A stretch of DNA of 8,694 bases from CAIRTT01 sp046075665 (GCA_046075665.1 JBJTQN010000078.1:1-8694); one strand, 5' to 3'; positions 1 to 7,843 are shown, counted from the first letter of the stretch. The notes: a model not told the origin generated them from the letters alone. Numbers and translations: made by a program.

Positions 1-284
1 ACCGACATCATCAAGCCGAGGATGATCCCGTTTTTGAAACCGATGCGGTTGAGTATGTCGACTCCTGAGGCGGAAGAAAGCAAGTAAAGGAGAAGCGAAC
101 CGAAAAAGTAAGCACCGTAAAACGACGTGTCGATCAGCTGCGATTGGAATTGATTCAGGTCGAAATGCGTCTTGCAGAAAGGGATGAAAATTCCGTTCGA
201 GGCGGCTACGAAGCCCCAGAAAAAGAAAACGGTGACCAGGGATGGCAATGCGCCTTTACTATAGGTTGCTGTTTTTGAACTCAT
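1..284 (-). CDS. Sugar MFS transporter, FucP/GluP family (N-terminal 94 residues, truncated by the window edge)
   Basis: Inner-membrane sugar:proton symporter of the FucP branch of the major facilitator superfamily. Translating the minus strand from the ATG at 284 gives 94 open codons to the edge. After a short polar N-terminus, TM1 (about residues 13-37) carries the family signature FFFWGF, then SNGIFIP. Next come the loop F-DLNQFQSQL and TM2 (about 52-72, SFYGAYFFGSLLLYLL), followed by the basic loop LNRIGFKNG and the start of TM3. This lines up with E. coli FucP (FFLWAVANNLNDILLP...FQAGLIQSAFYFGYF). The Asp of FucP's NDILLP is Gly here, which I recall as common in Bacteroidota homologues, so the sugar need not be fucose; glucose, galactose or maltose-type substrates are possible. 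It is the last visible gene of the minus-strand operon, 31 bases after the haloperoxidase stop. No better upstream start exists in frame. The family is secure, the substrate is not. Confidence 0.9.
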   Translation of the reverse strand, partial: MSSKTATYSKGALPSLVTVFFFWGFVAASNGIFIPFCKTHFDLNQFQSQLIDTSFYGAYFFGSLLLYLLSSASGVDILNRIGFKNGIILGLMMS

Positions 285-315
285 GCTGTTTTGTGTTTGG
301 TACGAATATACTTTT

Positions 316-1635
316 TTATCGTTTGTTGCGTAATCTGAGTCGATCATTGATATGAGCCCCAATCCGACGACCTTGTTCCAGACTGACTGTCAGAGTGGGC
401 TTGAAATGGATACCGCCATAAAAACGGCTCATCGATGCTTCCGATGCTGCTTCTGCAAAAGAATTGAAATGCCTCGTAGGCAGGTCGTTGATCGTCTCCA
501 ATGTATCAGTGAAGGCGAACGTTTCGCCGAATAAGTCTGCAAGCACGGTGGATGATGCGCCTGAGATGACACTGTGGCCACTCGTGTATTCCGGAAAAGG
601 AGGTGTCTGGATATAGGATTTCCAACGTTCATCGACATACGCATTGATGGCTGTTATAGGTCGTATGTAGTTGGAGCGGTACTTCTCATCCCAGCAGGAT
701 ATGAATCCGTCAAAAAGGGCAATGCTGACTTTGGAGAACGCTTCAGCTGCTTTTGGCAGATCGGATTCGGAGGCGAGGAGCGCAGTAGAAGTGATTCCGA
801 TCCAATGTCCGCCTGGCGTCACTTTCTTGATGGCTAAGGTGAAGTGACCTTGATAAACGGTGGCAAATGGATTGTCATCCCAGTAACGCGCAATGGCTTG
901 GGTCGAGCTGTCGGCAGAATTGGCATGAAACACCTCAAGGACCTGATGCATGAAATCGGAAGCATTCGACGTGTCGAATAGGATCGGGCGTTCTGGAGCG
1001 AATTGAGCCGCCGAGTCCATGGAGAGCGGCCGAACTCTGTTCCAGTAAGGCTCAAGGCCTTCGGCATAATCGGGAGGCGTCGGCATCCAGCTGCCAGGAG
1101 TCTGCCGGTACCTGTAGCGAGGATATGTTCGAATCTGTATGTAATTATCACGCTTGGCCCGCTTGATCACTGCCGCAGAAATCTGCTCTCCCAATTTAAT
1201 GGAGCGGATGGTGATGCTGTCGTCGAGTGGGAAAGTGGCTACTGCATCTCTTGTCTTTTCCCAGGCTTCTTCCATGTCGGCCTCGCTGAACACAAGGGCT
1301 TTTCCGGTCGCATAAAAAGCACGCAGACCCACCAGGTTGAAGTCGTACTGCTTGCCACTCTCCGGCTTGGGCATCGCATCGAAATCCTTCAGCATCGGCG
1401 TAAGTGAGCTCAGCGATTGATCCTGATATCGAATGCCTTCGTACGCGGCAATGTTCGAGTAGGCGTATATCCTTGAAGCGATCGGAGGTGCGAAAATATC
1501 ATGGAGTATGACGGCGGTCAGATCGCCATTCGCATCGATCAATGGCTGGCATCCCGCTCTTTTATCGGCTGAAAATGCGTCGGAAGCCGACAACAAAATG
1601 ATCGATACGAGTAGTAGGGAAGAAGTTCTGATCAT
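316..1635 (-). CDS. Exported vanadium-dependent haloperoxidase / PAP2-superfamily protein, 439 aa
   Basis: Member of the vanadium haloperoxidase / type-2 phosphatidic acid phosphatase fold. The start chosen is the ATG at 1635, not the ATG at 1707: it begins directly with a signal peptide (MIRTSSLLLVSIILL, likely cut after AFSA, residue 23) and overlaps the upstream stop as ATGA, whereas the longer form adds 24 polar residues inside the preceding gene. Active-site residues match fungal vanadium chloroperoxidase in order and local spacing: K318 and R325 (K-x6-RP, KYRSNYIRP), S352-G353-H354 (EYTSGHS), R404 and H410 (SRFYGGIH). The Asp of the usual HxxxD extension is Thr414. No T9SS tail is present, so a periplasmic location is inferred. 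The fold cannot separate halide oxidation from phosphatase activity by sequence alone. Its pairing with an ASPIC/UnbV protein is familiar in Bacteroidota, but its role there is not known to me. Confidence 0.93.
   Translation of the reverse strand: MIRTSSLLLVSIILLSASDAFSADKRAGCQPLIDANGDLTAVILHDIFAPPIASRIYAYSNIAAYEGIRYQDQSLSSLTPMLKDFDAMPKPESGKQYDFNLVGLRAFYATGKALVFSEADMEEAWEKTRDAVATFPLDDSITIRSIKLGEQISAAVIKRAKRDNYIQIRTYPRYRYRQTPGSWMPTPPDYAEGLEPYWNRVRPLSMDSAAQFAPERPILFDTSNASDFMHQVLEVFHANSADSSTQAIARYWDDNPFATVYQGHFTLAIKKVTPGGHWIGITSTALLASESDLPKAAEAFSKVSIALFDGFISCWDEKYRSNYIRPITAINAYVDERWKSYIQTPPFPEYTSGHSVISGASSTVLADLFGETFAFTDTLETINDLPTRHFNSFAEAASEASMSRFYGGIHFKPTLTVSLEQGRRIGAHINDRLRLRNKR
1632..1635 (-). 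other. ATGA stop/start overlap coupling the ASPIC/UnbV and haloperoxidase genes
   Basis: On the minus strand the haloperoxidase ATG (1635-1633) overlaps the TGA stop (1634-1632) of the upstream gene in a 4-base ATGA junction. No Shine-Dalgarno stretch precedes it (the preceding bases read TTACCTCATTACACC). This is the classical layout for termination-reinitiation, so the two proteins are probably made in fixed proportion. The overlap also decides the haloperoxidase start. Confidence 0.8.
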
Positions 1636-4600
1636 GGTGTAATGAGGTAAGTCAATACAGGTCCGTTGTTCATGGCGGCTACCAGCAATTTCCTTTTTTT
1701 GGTCCAATCCAGTAATTGTAAATCACGACAGTCTCCGTTTAGCAGCAGCCCGCTCGCAGAAGGAGGCAAATAGCTGAACTGGCCCTTGCCGTTACCCAAC
1801 AGCACGTGACCGAAGGAAGCATCCGCACGTCCCATTTCCGCTCGCAAACCGTAGTTGTTTCCGGCCAGGATGATATCCGGATTTTTGTCGCCGTTGACAT
1901 CCGCTACCACTGCAGCATTGACAGGGGCTATTTGCACTTCATCCATGAATGGATGAAACTTGAACGTCCCCATGCCGTCATTTTCAAACCAACCCGAACG
2001 GAATTCCGTGACGGTCAACTTCCGGGCGCCCTCTAATTGTGCAGGAGTGAAGATGCTGTCCATCGTGGCGGTCGCATACTTCTTATAGTAGATGAATTTT
2101 TTACGCAGAGGAAGCATCTGCTCTAACAGTTCGTCCCTGGAAGCCATGGGATAGGTGCCGTCATGTATCCAGTAATTGATCACGGGATCTATCGTGCCGT
2201 TGTTGTCGAAGTCCTTGACATAAAGTATGGCTGGATGAGTGTAGTCGGCTTGCATCTGCTCATTGGTTCCTCTGTTCCCTCCAATGATATCCATGTCGCC
2301 ATCTCTATCCATATCAGCAACGGTGGTCGTATTCCACCAGCCCGTGTAGGACTCTAGTCCGGTGGTTGTCGATTCCTCAAATCGTCCGTTATGGTTGATG
2401 AAAACTCTCACAGCCATCCACTCTCCGGATATGATGAGGTCGACGGCTCCATCTGCATTCACATCCATGAATTCAGCATCCATGACCATGCCGGCCATCT
2501 TTAATTCCGGACACCATTTTTCAGTCACGTCGGTGAACTTTCCTTTATCGTTGAGCAGTAAACACGATGCAAGTGGTAAGCCGTAACCAGCATGTCGTGT
2601 GCAACCTCCTACGAAAAGGTCCTGGTCACCGTCCTTGTCAATGTCTGCTCCTCGAATACAGAGCCCTGCGATGGTGTCTGACGGCAATCGGTCATTGCTT
2701 TTGATAAATTCGCCCTTTCCCTGATTCAGATAAATACGGTCCTGTAGTTCGGGGGATCCGTCCTGGAATTCATTGCTGCCAGAAACCACGATCAGATCCG
2801 CATCGCCATCACCATCCACATCGGAAAACAGGCTTTGACCGTCCTCTTTCAGGCTGTCTTGAGACAATTCCGGAGATGTCATGGCCAGGAAGCAGTCGTT
2901 CTTCTGAATCAATAATTGCCCGGAATAGCCTGCCGAACCGCCAATGTAAAGATCCTGCATGCCGTTGCCATCTGCATCACCTACAGCTATCCGTGGTCCC
3001 AGATTGGAAAGTCGGTGAGGCAAAAGAAACTCGGTTTTGAAATCGATGTAATCGCTTTCCTGATGTGTGTAAGAGATGATGGAATCGACAGGTTGAAACA
3101 ATTTTCGGGACGTCTTATCGGACATTGCTTTCATTGACTTCGCTTCAGACTGTGTCGCTTCGTAAGTTCTGTCGACATCCAGGTTTTTTAACAGGGTCAA
3201 GCGTCCGTCAGGCCATGTGATTTTCGCCTCATCCACCTTGAGTGAAGTTCCTGTCCCGAATTGAACGGATGGGTCGACAGACGACTGATATCCTCGGGCC
3301 ATGAAAAGTTCTTGCGACTGAATACGGTCTCCGATTCGGATTTCTATTCGACTACCGATTGCCCGTAGATTGTTTTCCGCTCCGTTCAGTTTGAATTTGA
3401 TGAAATGGTTTTTAGGATTTCCATTGTTCCGATAGATGAAAGCGGGCGAGTTGGTATTGTTCACCGCCAGATCCATATCGCCATCATTATCCAGATCAGC
3501 AGCAACGGCACCACTGCTCAAGGAATTTTCCGTGATCCCGTTTTCAATACCCGCATTGACGAAGGTGAGACCGTTTCGGTTCAGGTAGAGGTAATTGGGG
3601 ATATCGATCGACGGTATCTGATTGACCAGTTCCATCAAATTGGCTTTCTGTCCTGACTTCCTGGCTTCCGCTTTGGCATCTTCATACGTGTATTTCAGGA
3701 AATCCATGTTGATATAATTCCTGCGATAGCCATTGGTGATGTAAAGGTCTTTCAACCCATCGTTGTCGAAGTCGGCTGCTACAGGTGTCCAGCTCCAGTC
3801 CGTATTGGAAATGCCTGCCAACTGACCGATTTCCGAAAATGTGCCGTTGCGGTTATTCAACTGGAAGCAGTTCCGCATCACCTGGTGGTGATAGCCGTAT
3901 CGTACTTGCAGCCAGTATCGGTCGTAATTAGCCGGTCCGCGCATTTCTTTCTGCCGGAAGTTGTCTTCCGGCAGCATATCCAGTGTGACCACATCGTTCC
4001 AGCCATCGTTGTTCATGTCTGTCATTTCACAGCCCATGGAGAAATGGGATGTATGTCCCATCATTTCAGTCAGTTTGTCGGTGAAAGTTCCGTCTTGATT
4101 GTTAATGTACAGATAGTCCGGCTCCGTATAATCATTGGCGATATAGATGTCCGGCCATCCGTCGTTGTTGATGTCGCCCGTCGCGATTCCAAGTCCGAAA
4201 CCGATTGCGCTTCCGCGGATGCCTGCTTGCTCGCTGATGTCGGTGAACCTGCCGTTATCGTTCCGGAAAAGTTTGTCGCCGGCGATCGGGTCGCGCTTCA
4301 GGCGCATTTCACGGATGTCGAAATTCTTGTACGTGGTGATGTTGTGATTCAGCAGGTAGACATCCAAGTCTCCGTCGCGGTCGAAATCGAAAAATGCTGC
4401 TTGCGTAGAACAGGAGTTGTCATCCAAACCGTACTCGTTCGCCCGCTCACTGAACGTGAGGTCTTTATTATTGATGAAAAGTTCGTTCTTTCGGTAGGAG
4501 GTGTCGACACGTCCAGAGTGACATAGGTAAATGTCCAGCCACCCATCGTTGTTGATGTCGACCATCGTTACGCCGGTCTTCCAACCGGGCTTTCCTTCGG

Positions 4601-4928
4601 TTCCGCTATAACGGGTGATGTCCTGGAATTTCAGATCGCCCTGGTTCAGGTAAAGCTTGTTAGGGCCAGTATTGGCAGAAAAATACAAATCGACCTTGCC
4701 GTCGTTATTGATATCGCCGGCTGCGACACCGCCTCCGTTGTAGTAGTACTCGTAGTTGAGGATGTTGAGCGCCTCCGACTCAATCAGCGTGTTGCTGAAT
4801 CGTATTTCGGTCATCTCGGCATCAAGTCGTGTGAATAACGGATCGCTACCTGATACTGCTGAGGGTGCCGAGATGCAAGCCGCTGATAGTAGCAGTTGAT
4901 ACAACGACTTGCTCGGGTTGAAATTCAT
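1632..4928 (-). CDS. FG-GAP/VCBS-repeat protein with central ASPIC/UnbV domain (CRTAC-like), 1098 aa
   Basis: Large exported repeat protein. A signal sequence occupies about residues 1-27 (LYQLLLSAACISAPSAVSG). Many relatives are lipoproteins; C18 here follows S-A-A, a poor lipobox, so lipidation is uncertain. Fourteen Ca-binding-type D-x-D/N-x-D/N-G-x-x-D loops are readable. Seven lie at residues 72-486 (starting at D72, D124, D181, D252, D304, D386, D478) and seven at 651-1018 (D651, D703, D762, D822, D872, D906, D1010). Between them, about 508-590, is an ASPIC/UnbV domain with GSRIEIRIG, RGYQSS, FGTG and TWPDG. This suggests two beta-propellers flanking the ASPIC domain. There is no T9SS tail; the protein ends VLTYLITP. 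The length of about 1100 is normal for the Bacteroidota family. It lies 18 bases after the amylase gene and overlaps the haloperoxidase start by 4 bases. The molecular function is unknown; a ligand- or surface-binding scaffold is a guess. Confidence 0.95.
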   Translation of the reverse strand: MNFNPSKSLYQLLLSAACISAPSAVSGSDPLFTRLDAEMTEIRFSNTLIESEALNILNYEYYYNGGGVAAGDINNDGKVDLYFSANTGPNKLYLNQGDLKFQDITRYSGTEGKPGWKTGVTMVDINNDGWLDIYLCHSGRVDTSYRKNELFINNKDLTFSERANEYGLDDNSCSTQAAFFDFDRDGDLDVYLLNHNITTYKNFDIREMRLKRDPIAGDKLFRNDNGRFTDISEQAGIRGSAIGFGLGIATGDINNDGWPDIYIANDYTEPDYLYINNQDGTFTDKLTEMMGHTSHFSMGCEMTDMNNDGWNDVVTLDMLPEDNFRQKEMRGPANYDRYWLQVRYGYHHQVMRNCFQLNNRNGTFSEIGQLAGISNTDWSWTPVAADFDNDGLKDLYITNGYRRNYINMDFLKYTYEDAKAEARKSGQKANLMELVNQIPSIDIPNYLYLNRNGLTFVNAGIENGITENSLSSGAVAADLDNDGDMDLAVNNTNSPAFIYRNNGNPKNHFIKFKLNGAENNLRAIGSRIEIRIGDRIQSQELFMARGYQSSVDPSVQFGTGTSLKVDEAKITWPDGRLTLLKNLDVDRTYEATQSEAKSMKAMSDKTSRKLFQPVDSIISYTHQESDYIDFKTEFLLPHRLSNLGPRIAVGDADGNGMQDLYIGGSAGYSGQLLIQKNDCFLAMTSPELSQDSLKEDGQSLFSDVDGDGDADLIVVSGSNEFQDGSPELQDRIYLNQGKGEFIKSNDRLPSDTIAGLCIRGADIDKDGDQDLFVGGCTRHAGYGLPLASCLLLNDKGKFTDVTEKWCPELKMAGMVMDAEFMDVNADGAVDLIISGEWMAVRVFINHNGRFEESTTTGLESYTGWWNTTTVADMDRDGDMDIIGGNRGTNEQMQADYTHPAILYVKDFDNNGTIDPVINYWIHDGTYPMASRDELLEQMLPLRKKFIYYKKYATATMDSIFTPAQLEGARKLTVTEFRSGWFENDGMGTFKFHPFMDEVQIAPVNAAVVADVNGDKNPDIILAGNNYGLRAEMGRADASFGHVLLGNGKGQFSYLPPSASGLLLNGDCRDLQLLDWTKKRKLLVAAMNNGPVLTYLITP
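1875..2978 (-). repeat. Second array of seven FG-GAP/VCBS Ca-binding loop repeats (coding)
   Basis: Seven further loops lie at residues 651-1018, after the ASPIC/UnbV domain. They are more diverged than the first array (SDVDGDGDAD, ADIDKDGDQD, MDVNADGAVD, ADMDRDGDMD, KDFDNNGTID). The last, ADVNGDKNPD, has lost the central Gly. Spacing runs from 34 to 104 residues; the longest interval, between the loops at 906 and 1010, contains a non-repeat insertion rich in charged and aromatic residues (about 920-985). Confidence 0.8.
3471..4715 (-). repeat. First array of seven FG-GAP/VCBS Ca-binding loop repeats (coding)
   Basis: These codons encode seven D-x-D/N-x-D/N-G-x-x-D loops (residues 72-486 of the 1098-residue protein), mostly of the form GDINNDGWxDIYI. 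Spacing is irregular, 52 to 92 residues. Similarity is visible in the DNA too, for example around 4161-4177 and 4544-4560, where the strings encoding DINNDGW are almost identical. Seven loops would fit one seven-bladed propeller. Confidence 0.85.
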
Positions 4929-4946
4929 CAGCCCAAGTTAATGAAA

Positions 4947-7754
4947 CTAATCAACCACGATTCGTATCGTCCTACTGCCCGAAGGCGATGTGATTCGGCA
5001 GAGGTAGATGCCAGGCGCTGCATCAGACTGCCAGGCTGACCAGGATATTTCATGTTCGCCGGCTGCCTGAAAGCCATCGTGCAGGCGTTCGATCGCTCGT
5101 CCATCGATGGAATAGATGGTGACCTCTACCTGGTCCGAATGCTCAAGCTCATACCTGATCGTGACGGTGGAATTGGATGGATTCGGAAATGCGGTCGCTT
5201 CTGCAAAAGGCGCCATGTCATTTTCCTCAATGGAAGTGGTCAAGTCGGGCGCAGTGAGTCTCCTGGTAGTATAGATGTGGTATTCGCCTGGTTGTAAAAG
5301 CAAAGTGGCAGTCGTGTTGCTTACATAAATACTATCTCCACTGAAGTAGTCGTACCACCATCCCGTGTTCTGGAATACGGGATTGATGGACATATTTGTG
5401 ATGTTGAAATTCCCGATGACCGTCACATTCATGGATGCGTGGTTCAGGTGAATGGTTTTACCCAGTGTGGTCAGTTGCATATTGAAATTATTCGTCCTGA
5501 AGGCTGGTTCTGCAAGTCGAAGCTTGATCAGTTCACTATAGATCCTGTAAATCCTAAGGCGCTCAGGTTTGGAATAATAATTCCAACGGAATGGTTGGTT
5601 GCACGTTCTGCACGGATTGTTGATGGAGACATCGTAGCCGAGCTCGCCGCCCTGCCAAATCATTTTAGGACCAGGAATGGAGAAGAAGAAGGCAGCGGCG
5701 GTCTCTATCCTGGAAAGACCGGTTGCGGTGTCCTTCACATTGTAATTCGTATTGGAAGCACCAAAGGATATGTTCTTGTACATCAAACGTTCTTCATCAT
5801 GGCTTTCCATATAGCCGATCAAATGCGGGTATTGCCAGCCACGCGATTTGTAACTGACTCCGCCGAAATCACTGCCACTGGCAAAGCCCATGGTCGCCTG
5901 ATTGAAATTGTAGTTGGAGTTCCCCCAGGTCATCATGCCATTCGAGTTATTGGCATAACGGGTCTCCTCGCTGTTGTCTGCAAAAAGTTCTAGAATGATG
6001 TAGGTGTTCGGGTCAATGCTTCGGATGTGATTGGCCATCCGCTCGATATTGTATACCCGAGTGGAGTCATACGCTGCGAAGAGGGAGGAATTCCCAAGCG
6101 TATATCGTTGCGTGAATCCCTTCGCCAAGTCATAACGGTACCCGTCGATCTTGTATTCGTTGATCCAGAATTCGTTCACTCGATCGATGAAATAGCGAGT
6201 GTGCGGGCTGTCGTGGTTCATGTCATAAAAGACGGAAAAGTCATGCGGGGCCGACGGGTTGAACCATGGTGAGTTCGCAGCCGGCTTTCCTGTTGACGGG
6301 TCGAAGTACATTTGCACCATCGGTGAGGGAAGCTCCTGATGATTGAAGACCATGTCCATGATGACCATGATTCCTTTGCCGTGGCAGGAGTCGATGAATG
6401 CTTTGAAGGCTTCCCGTGTTCCGTAGTATTTGTCAGGAGCGAAAAAGAAGCTAGGATTGTATCCCCAGCTTTGATTGCCGGAGAATTCATTTATCGGCAT
6501 CAGCTCGATGGCGTTGATGCCGAGGTTTTTCAAGTAGGCCAGGGTGTCAGTGAGTCCTTTGTAATTATGAGCGACCATGAAGTCGCGAATCAATAATTCA
6601 TAGATGACCAGGTCGGTCTTTGCGGGCCGCGAATAATTCAGGTTTCGCCACTGATAAGCGGGCCGAGCGGTTTGCAGGACCGATGCCACTCCGGTAGTAC
6701 GACCGTTCGGGTAGGGCGTAGGATTGGGGTAGGTGGCAGAGTTGATGCCTCCATCGTTGGATGGGTCCAGTATTTTTTCTGAATAGGGATCGGCGATCTT
6801 GATTTCGGCATCCACGTAGTATTGATAGACGTATTCCCTTCCCGGCGTCAGTCCGGTGATATCAATCCAATAACGGGAACTGTCCGGCGTGCGGTTCATG
6901 AGGAAGGCGGTATCGATCTGCCAGTTATTGAAATCGCCCAGAACGTAGACGAAATCCTTTTCAGGTGCAAAAAGATTGAGGCGCACAGTCGAGTCGTTCA
7001 GGTAGGTGACGCCGTCCTTGGAGTTGGTCGGAATCGCGGCAATGGGAATCGGCGGGTTTTGCAGGAAGGAAAAGGTGGCGGTATCGGAGGTGGAGGTTCC
7101 TTGTGCGATGAGTCGCACCGAGTTGATACCATAATTGCTCGAAGTGGCGTTTGCCGTTAAGGTGTCGTTTAATTGCGAACCGAAAATTGTGCCGTTTAAG
7201 TCGAATCGCATTGAACAAACGGAATCGGAAATTCCGGTGAACGACAACGATTGGCCTGCTGCAACCGTGGTCAATGGTCCGCCGATAGTAGCTGCGGGTT
7301 GAACGATGGCGCAGTTGATCTTGGTGCTGTCAGCCAAATCGATGAAAATATCGCTGCCATCAGCGTTTCTGCCTGTGATGGTGCCGTCCGAATTGCGGAA
7401 AACGAAGGCGAGACGTCGAATGGTCTCCGAAGCAGGCACACCATAGTAGCTTCGAGGTCGCATGGACAAGCGGTATCTGCCATTTCCAAGAGAAGTCATT
7501 CTTACATTGGTATCTGCTGTTCCCCATGCCGCTTTCACGTATCTCCACTGACTGGAGACATTGGTGATGACTCCCGTATGAGCGTAGATTGATCCAGTGA
7601 ATGCCGCCAATCCTCTATTGCCCTGGTTTGCGTCAAAAACCACAGAAATGGAATCCGTGCTCTTGAAAAACCAGGGTTGTGTTATGACTACCTGTGCTTG
7701 GGATGAGGTGCTGAATAGGTAGAGGACGGCAGAGGCAATCAGTTTCTTGAACAT
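4947..7754 (-). CDS. Secreted GH13 alpha-amylase-family glycoside hydrolase with CBM48-like and T9SS sorting domains, 935 aa
   Basis: Exported enzyme acting on alpha-linked glucans. Order of parts: signal peptide 1-20 (cut after SSQA); N-terminal beta domain about 33-141, homologous to the product of the divergent gene; an Ig-like or linker beta region about 145-235; CBM48/isoamylase-N E-set about 247-330 (VYVLGDFNNW); GH13 barrel about 382-745; C-terminal beta domain about 750-830; T9SS type A sorting domain about 852-935 (FPNPSNS...GIYLCRI). All four GH13 regions are intact: D467-MVFNH (I), GYRYD542 (nucleophile, II), E589-LFA (acid/base, III), ESHD653 (IV). A CRTC pair (C715, C718) may form a disulfide. 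Precise specificity (amylase, neopullulanase, pullulanase) is not readable. First gene of the operon; a good Bacteroidota -7 box lies 26 bases upstream of the ATG at 7754. The T9SS tail predicts release or anchoring at the cell surface. Confidence 0.96.
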   Translation of the reverse strand: MFKKLIASAVLYLFSTSSQAQVVITQPWFFKSTDSISVVFDANQGNRGLAAFTGSIYAHTGVITNVSSQWRYVKAAWGTADTNVRMTSLGNGRYRLSMRPRSYYGVPASETIRRLAFVFRNSDGTITGRNADGSDIFIDLADSTKINCAIVQPAATIGGPLTTVAAGQSLSFTGISDSVCSMRFDLNGTIFGSQLNDTLTANATSSNYGINSVRLIAQGTSTSDTATFSFLQNPPIPIAAIPTNSKDGVTYLNDSTVRLNLFAPEKDFVYVLGDFNNWQIDTAFLMNRTPDSSRYWIDITGLTPGREYVYQYYVDAEIKIADPYSEKILDPSNDGGINSATYPNPTPYPNGRTTGVASVLQTARPAYQWRNLNYSRPAKTDLVIYELLIRDFMVAHNYKGLTDTLAYLKNLGINAIELMPINEFSGNQSWGYNPSFFFAPDKYYGTREAFKAFIDSCHGKGIMVIMDMVFNHQELPSPMVQMYFDPSTGKPAANSPWFNPSAPHDFSVFYDMNHDSPHTRYFIDRVNEFWINEYKIDGYRYDLAKGFTQRYTLGNSSLFAAYDSTRVYNIERMANHIRSIDPNTYIILELFADNSEETRYANNSNGMMTWGNSNYNFNQATMGFASGSDFGGVSYKSRGWQYPHLIGYMESHDEERLMYKNISFGASNTNYNVKDTATGLSRIETAAAFFFSIPGPKMIWQGGELGYDVSINNPCRTCNQPFRWNYYSKPERLRIYRIYSELIKLRLAEPAFRTNNFNMQLTTLGKTIHLNHASMNVTVIGNFNITNMSINPVFQNTGWWYDYFSGDSIYVSNTTATLLLQPGEYHIYTTRRLTAPDLTTSIEENDMAPFAEATAFPNPSNSTVTIRYELEHSDQVEVTIYSIDGRAIERLHDGFQAAGEHEISWSAWQSDAAPGIYLCRITSPSGSRTIRIVVD

Positions 7755-7780
7755 GGTAGCAATGGATTACAATTAAAATA

Positions 7781-7811
7781 CAAACTTATGGAATGGACAG
7801 TTTTGGGAAAG
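7781..7811 (-). promoter_or_regulatory. Candidate Bacteroidota-type sigma promoter of the amylase operon
   Basis: On the minus strand, 7788-7781 reads TAAGTTTG, an exact match to the Bacteroidota -7 consensus TAnnTTTG. Eighteen bases upstream, 7810-7807 reads TTTC, a 3 of 4 match to the -33 TTTG element, with near-normal spacing. Transcription would begin about 20 bases before the ATG at 7754. The -33 element is weak, so the call rests mostly on the -7 box and its position. Confidence 0.5.
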
Positions 7812-7831
7812 CCAATTTTAACATTTGCCGC

Positions 7832-7843
7832 TTGAAAATTCAA
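7832..7843. repeat. Short inverted repeat in the centre of the divergent promoter region
   Basis: TTGAA-AA-TTCAA is a perfect 5-base inverted repeat with a 2-base centre. It lies near the midpoint of the 169-base intergenic stretch 7755-7923, roughly 20-45 bases from each candidate promoter. It could be an operator for a dimeric regulator shared by both transcripts. At this length and AT content, chance is a serious alternative. Apart from this repeat and the two candidate promoters, the intergenic stretch holds no ORF, RNA gene or terminator that I can see. Confidence 0.22.

Noticed and set aside
303..310. TATATTCG on the minus strand, a near match to the -7 box, just before the permease gene
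   Set aside because: One core mismatch, no TTTG at the right distance upstream, and it sits in a 31-base gap inside an apparent operon. It is too weak to call as an internal promoter.
308..318. T-rich run near the haloperoxidase stop as a possible terminator
   Set aside because: No inverted repeat flanks it, and on the transcribed minus strand it reads as an A-run, so it is not an intrinsic terminator for this operon.
1636..1707. Upstream in-frame ATG giving a 463-residue haloperoxidase
   Set aside because: The 24 extra residues are polar and charged, lie wholly inside the end of the ASPIC/UnbV gene and would bury the signal peptide. The ATG at 1635 gives a clean signal peptide and an ATGA overlap.
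3885..4526. 213-codon open frame on the plus strand
   Set aside because: It is antisense to the well-supported FG-GAP gene. Its Val/Ile/Asp-rich product is what the reverse complement of repeated Asp/Asn-rich loop codons gives, and no domain or signal is recognisable.
5439..5993. 184-codon open frame on the plus strand
   Set aside because: It lies antisense within the GH13 catalytic and C-terminal coding region, all of which is conserved on the minus strand. It has no recognisable domain and no promoter-like sequence.
7820..7827. AACATTTG on the plus strand as an alternative promoter for the small T9SS gene
   Set aside because: The first T of TAnnTTTG is missing, the upstream TTTG is only 14 bases away instead of about 19-21, and it would give a leader of about 90 bases. 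TATCTTTA at 7876 is better placed.
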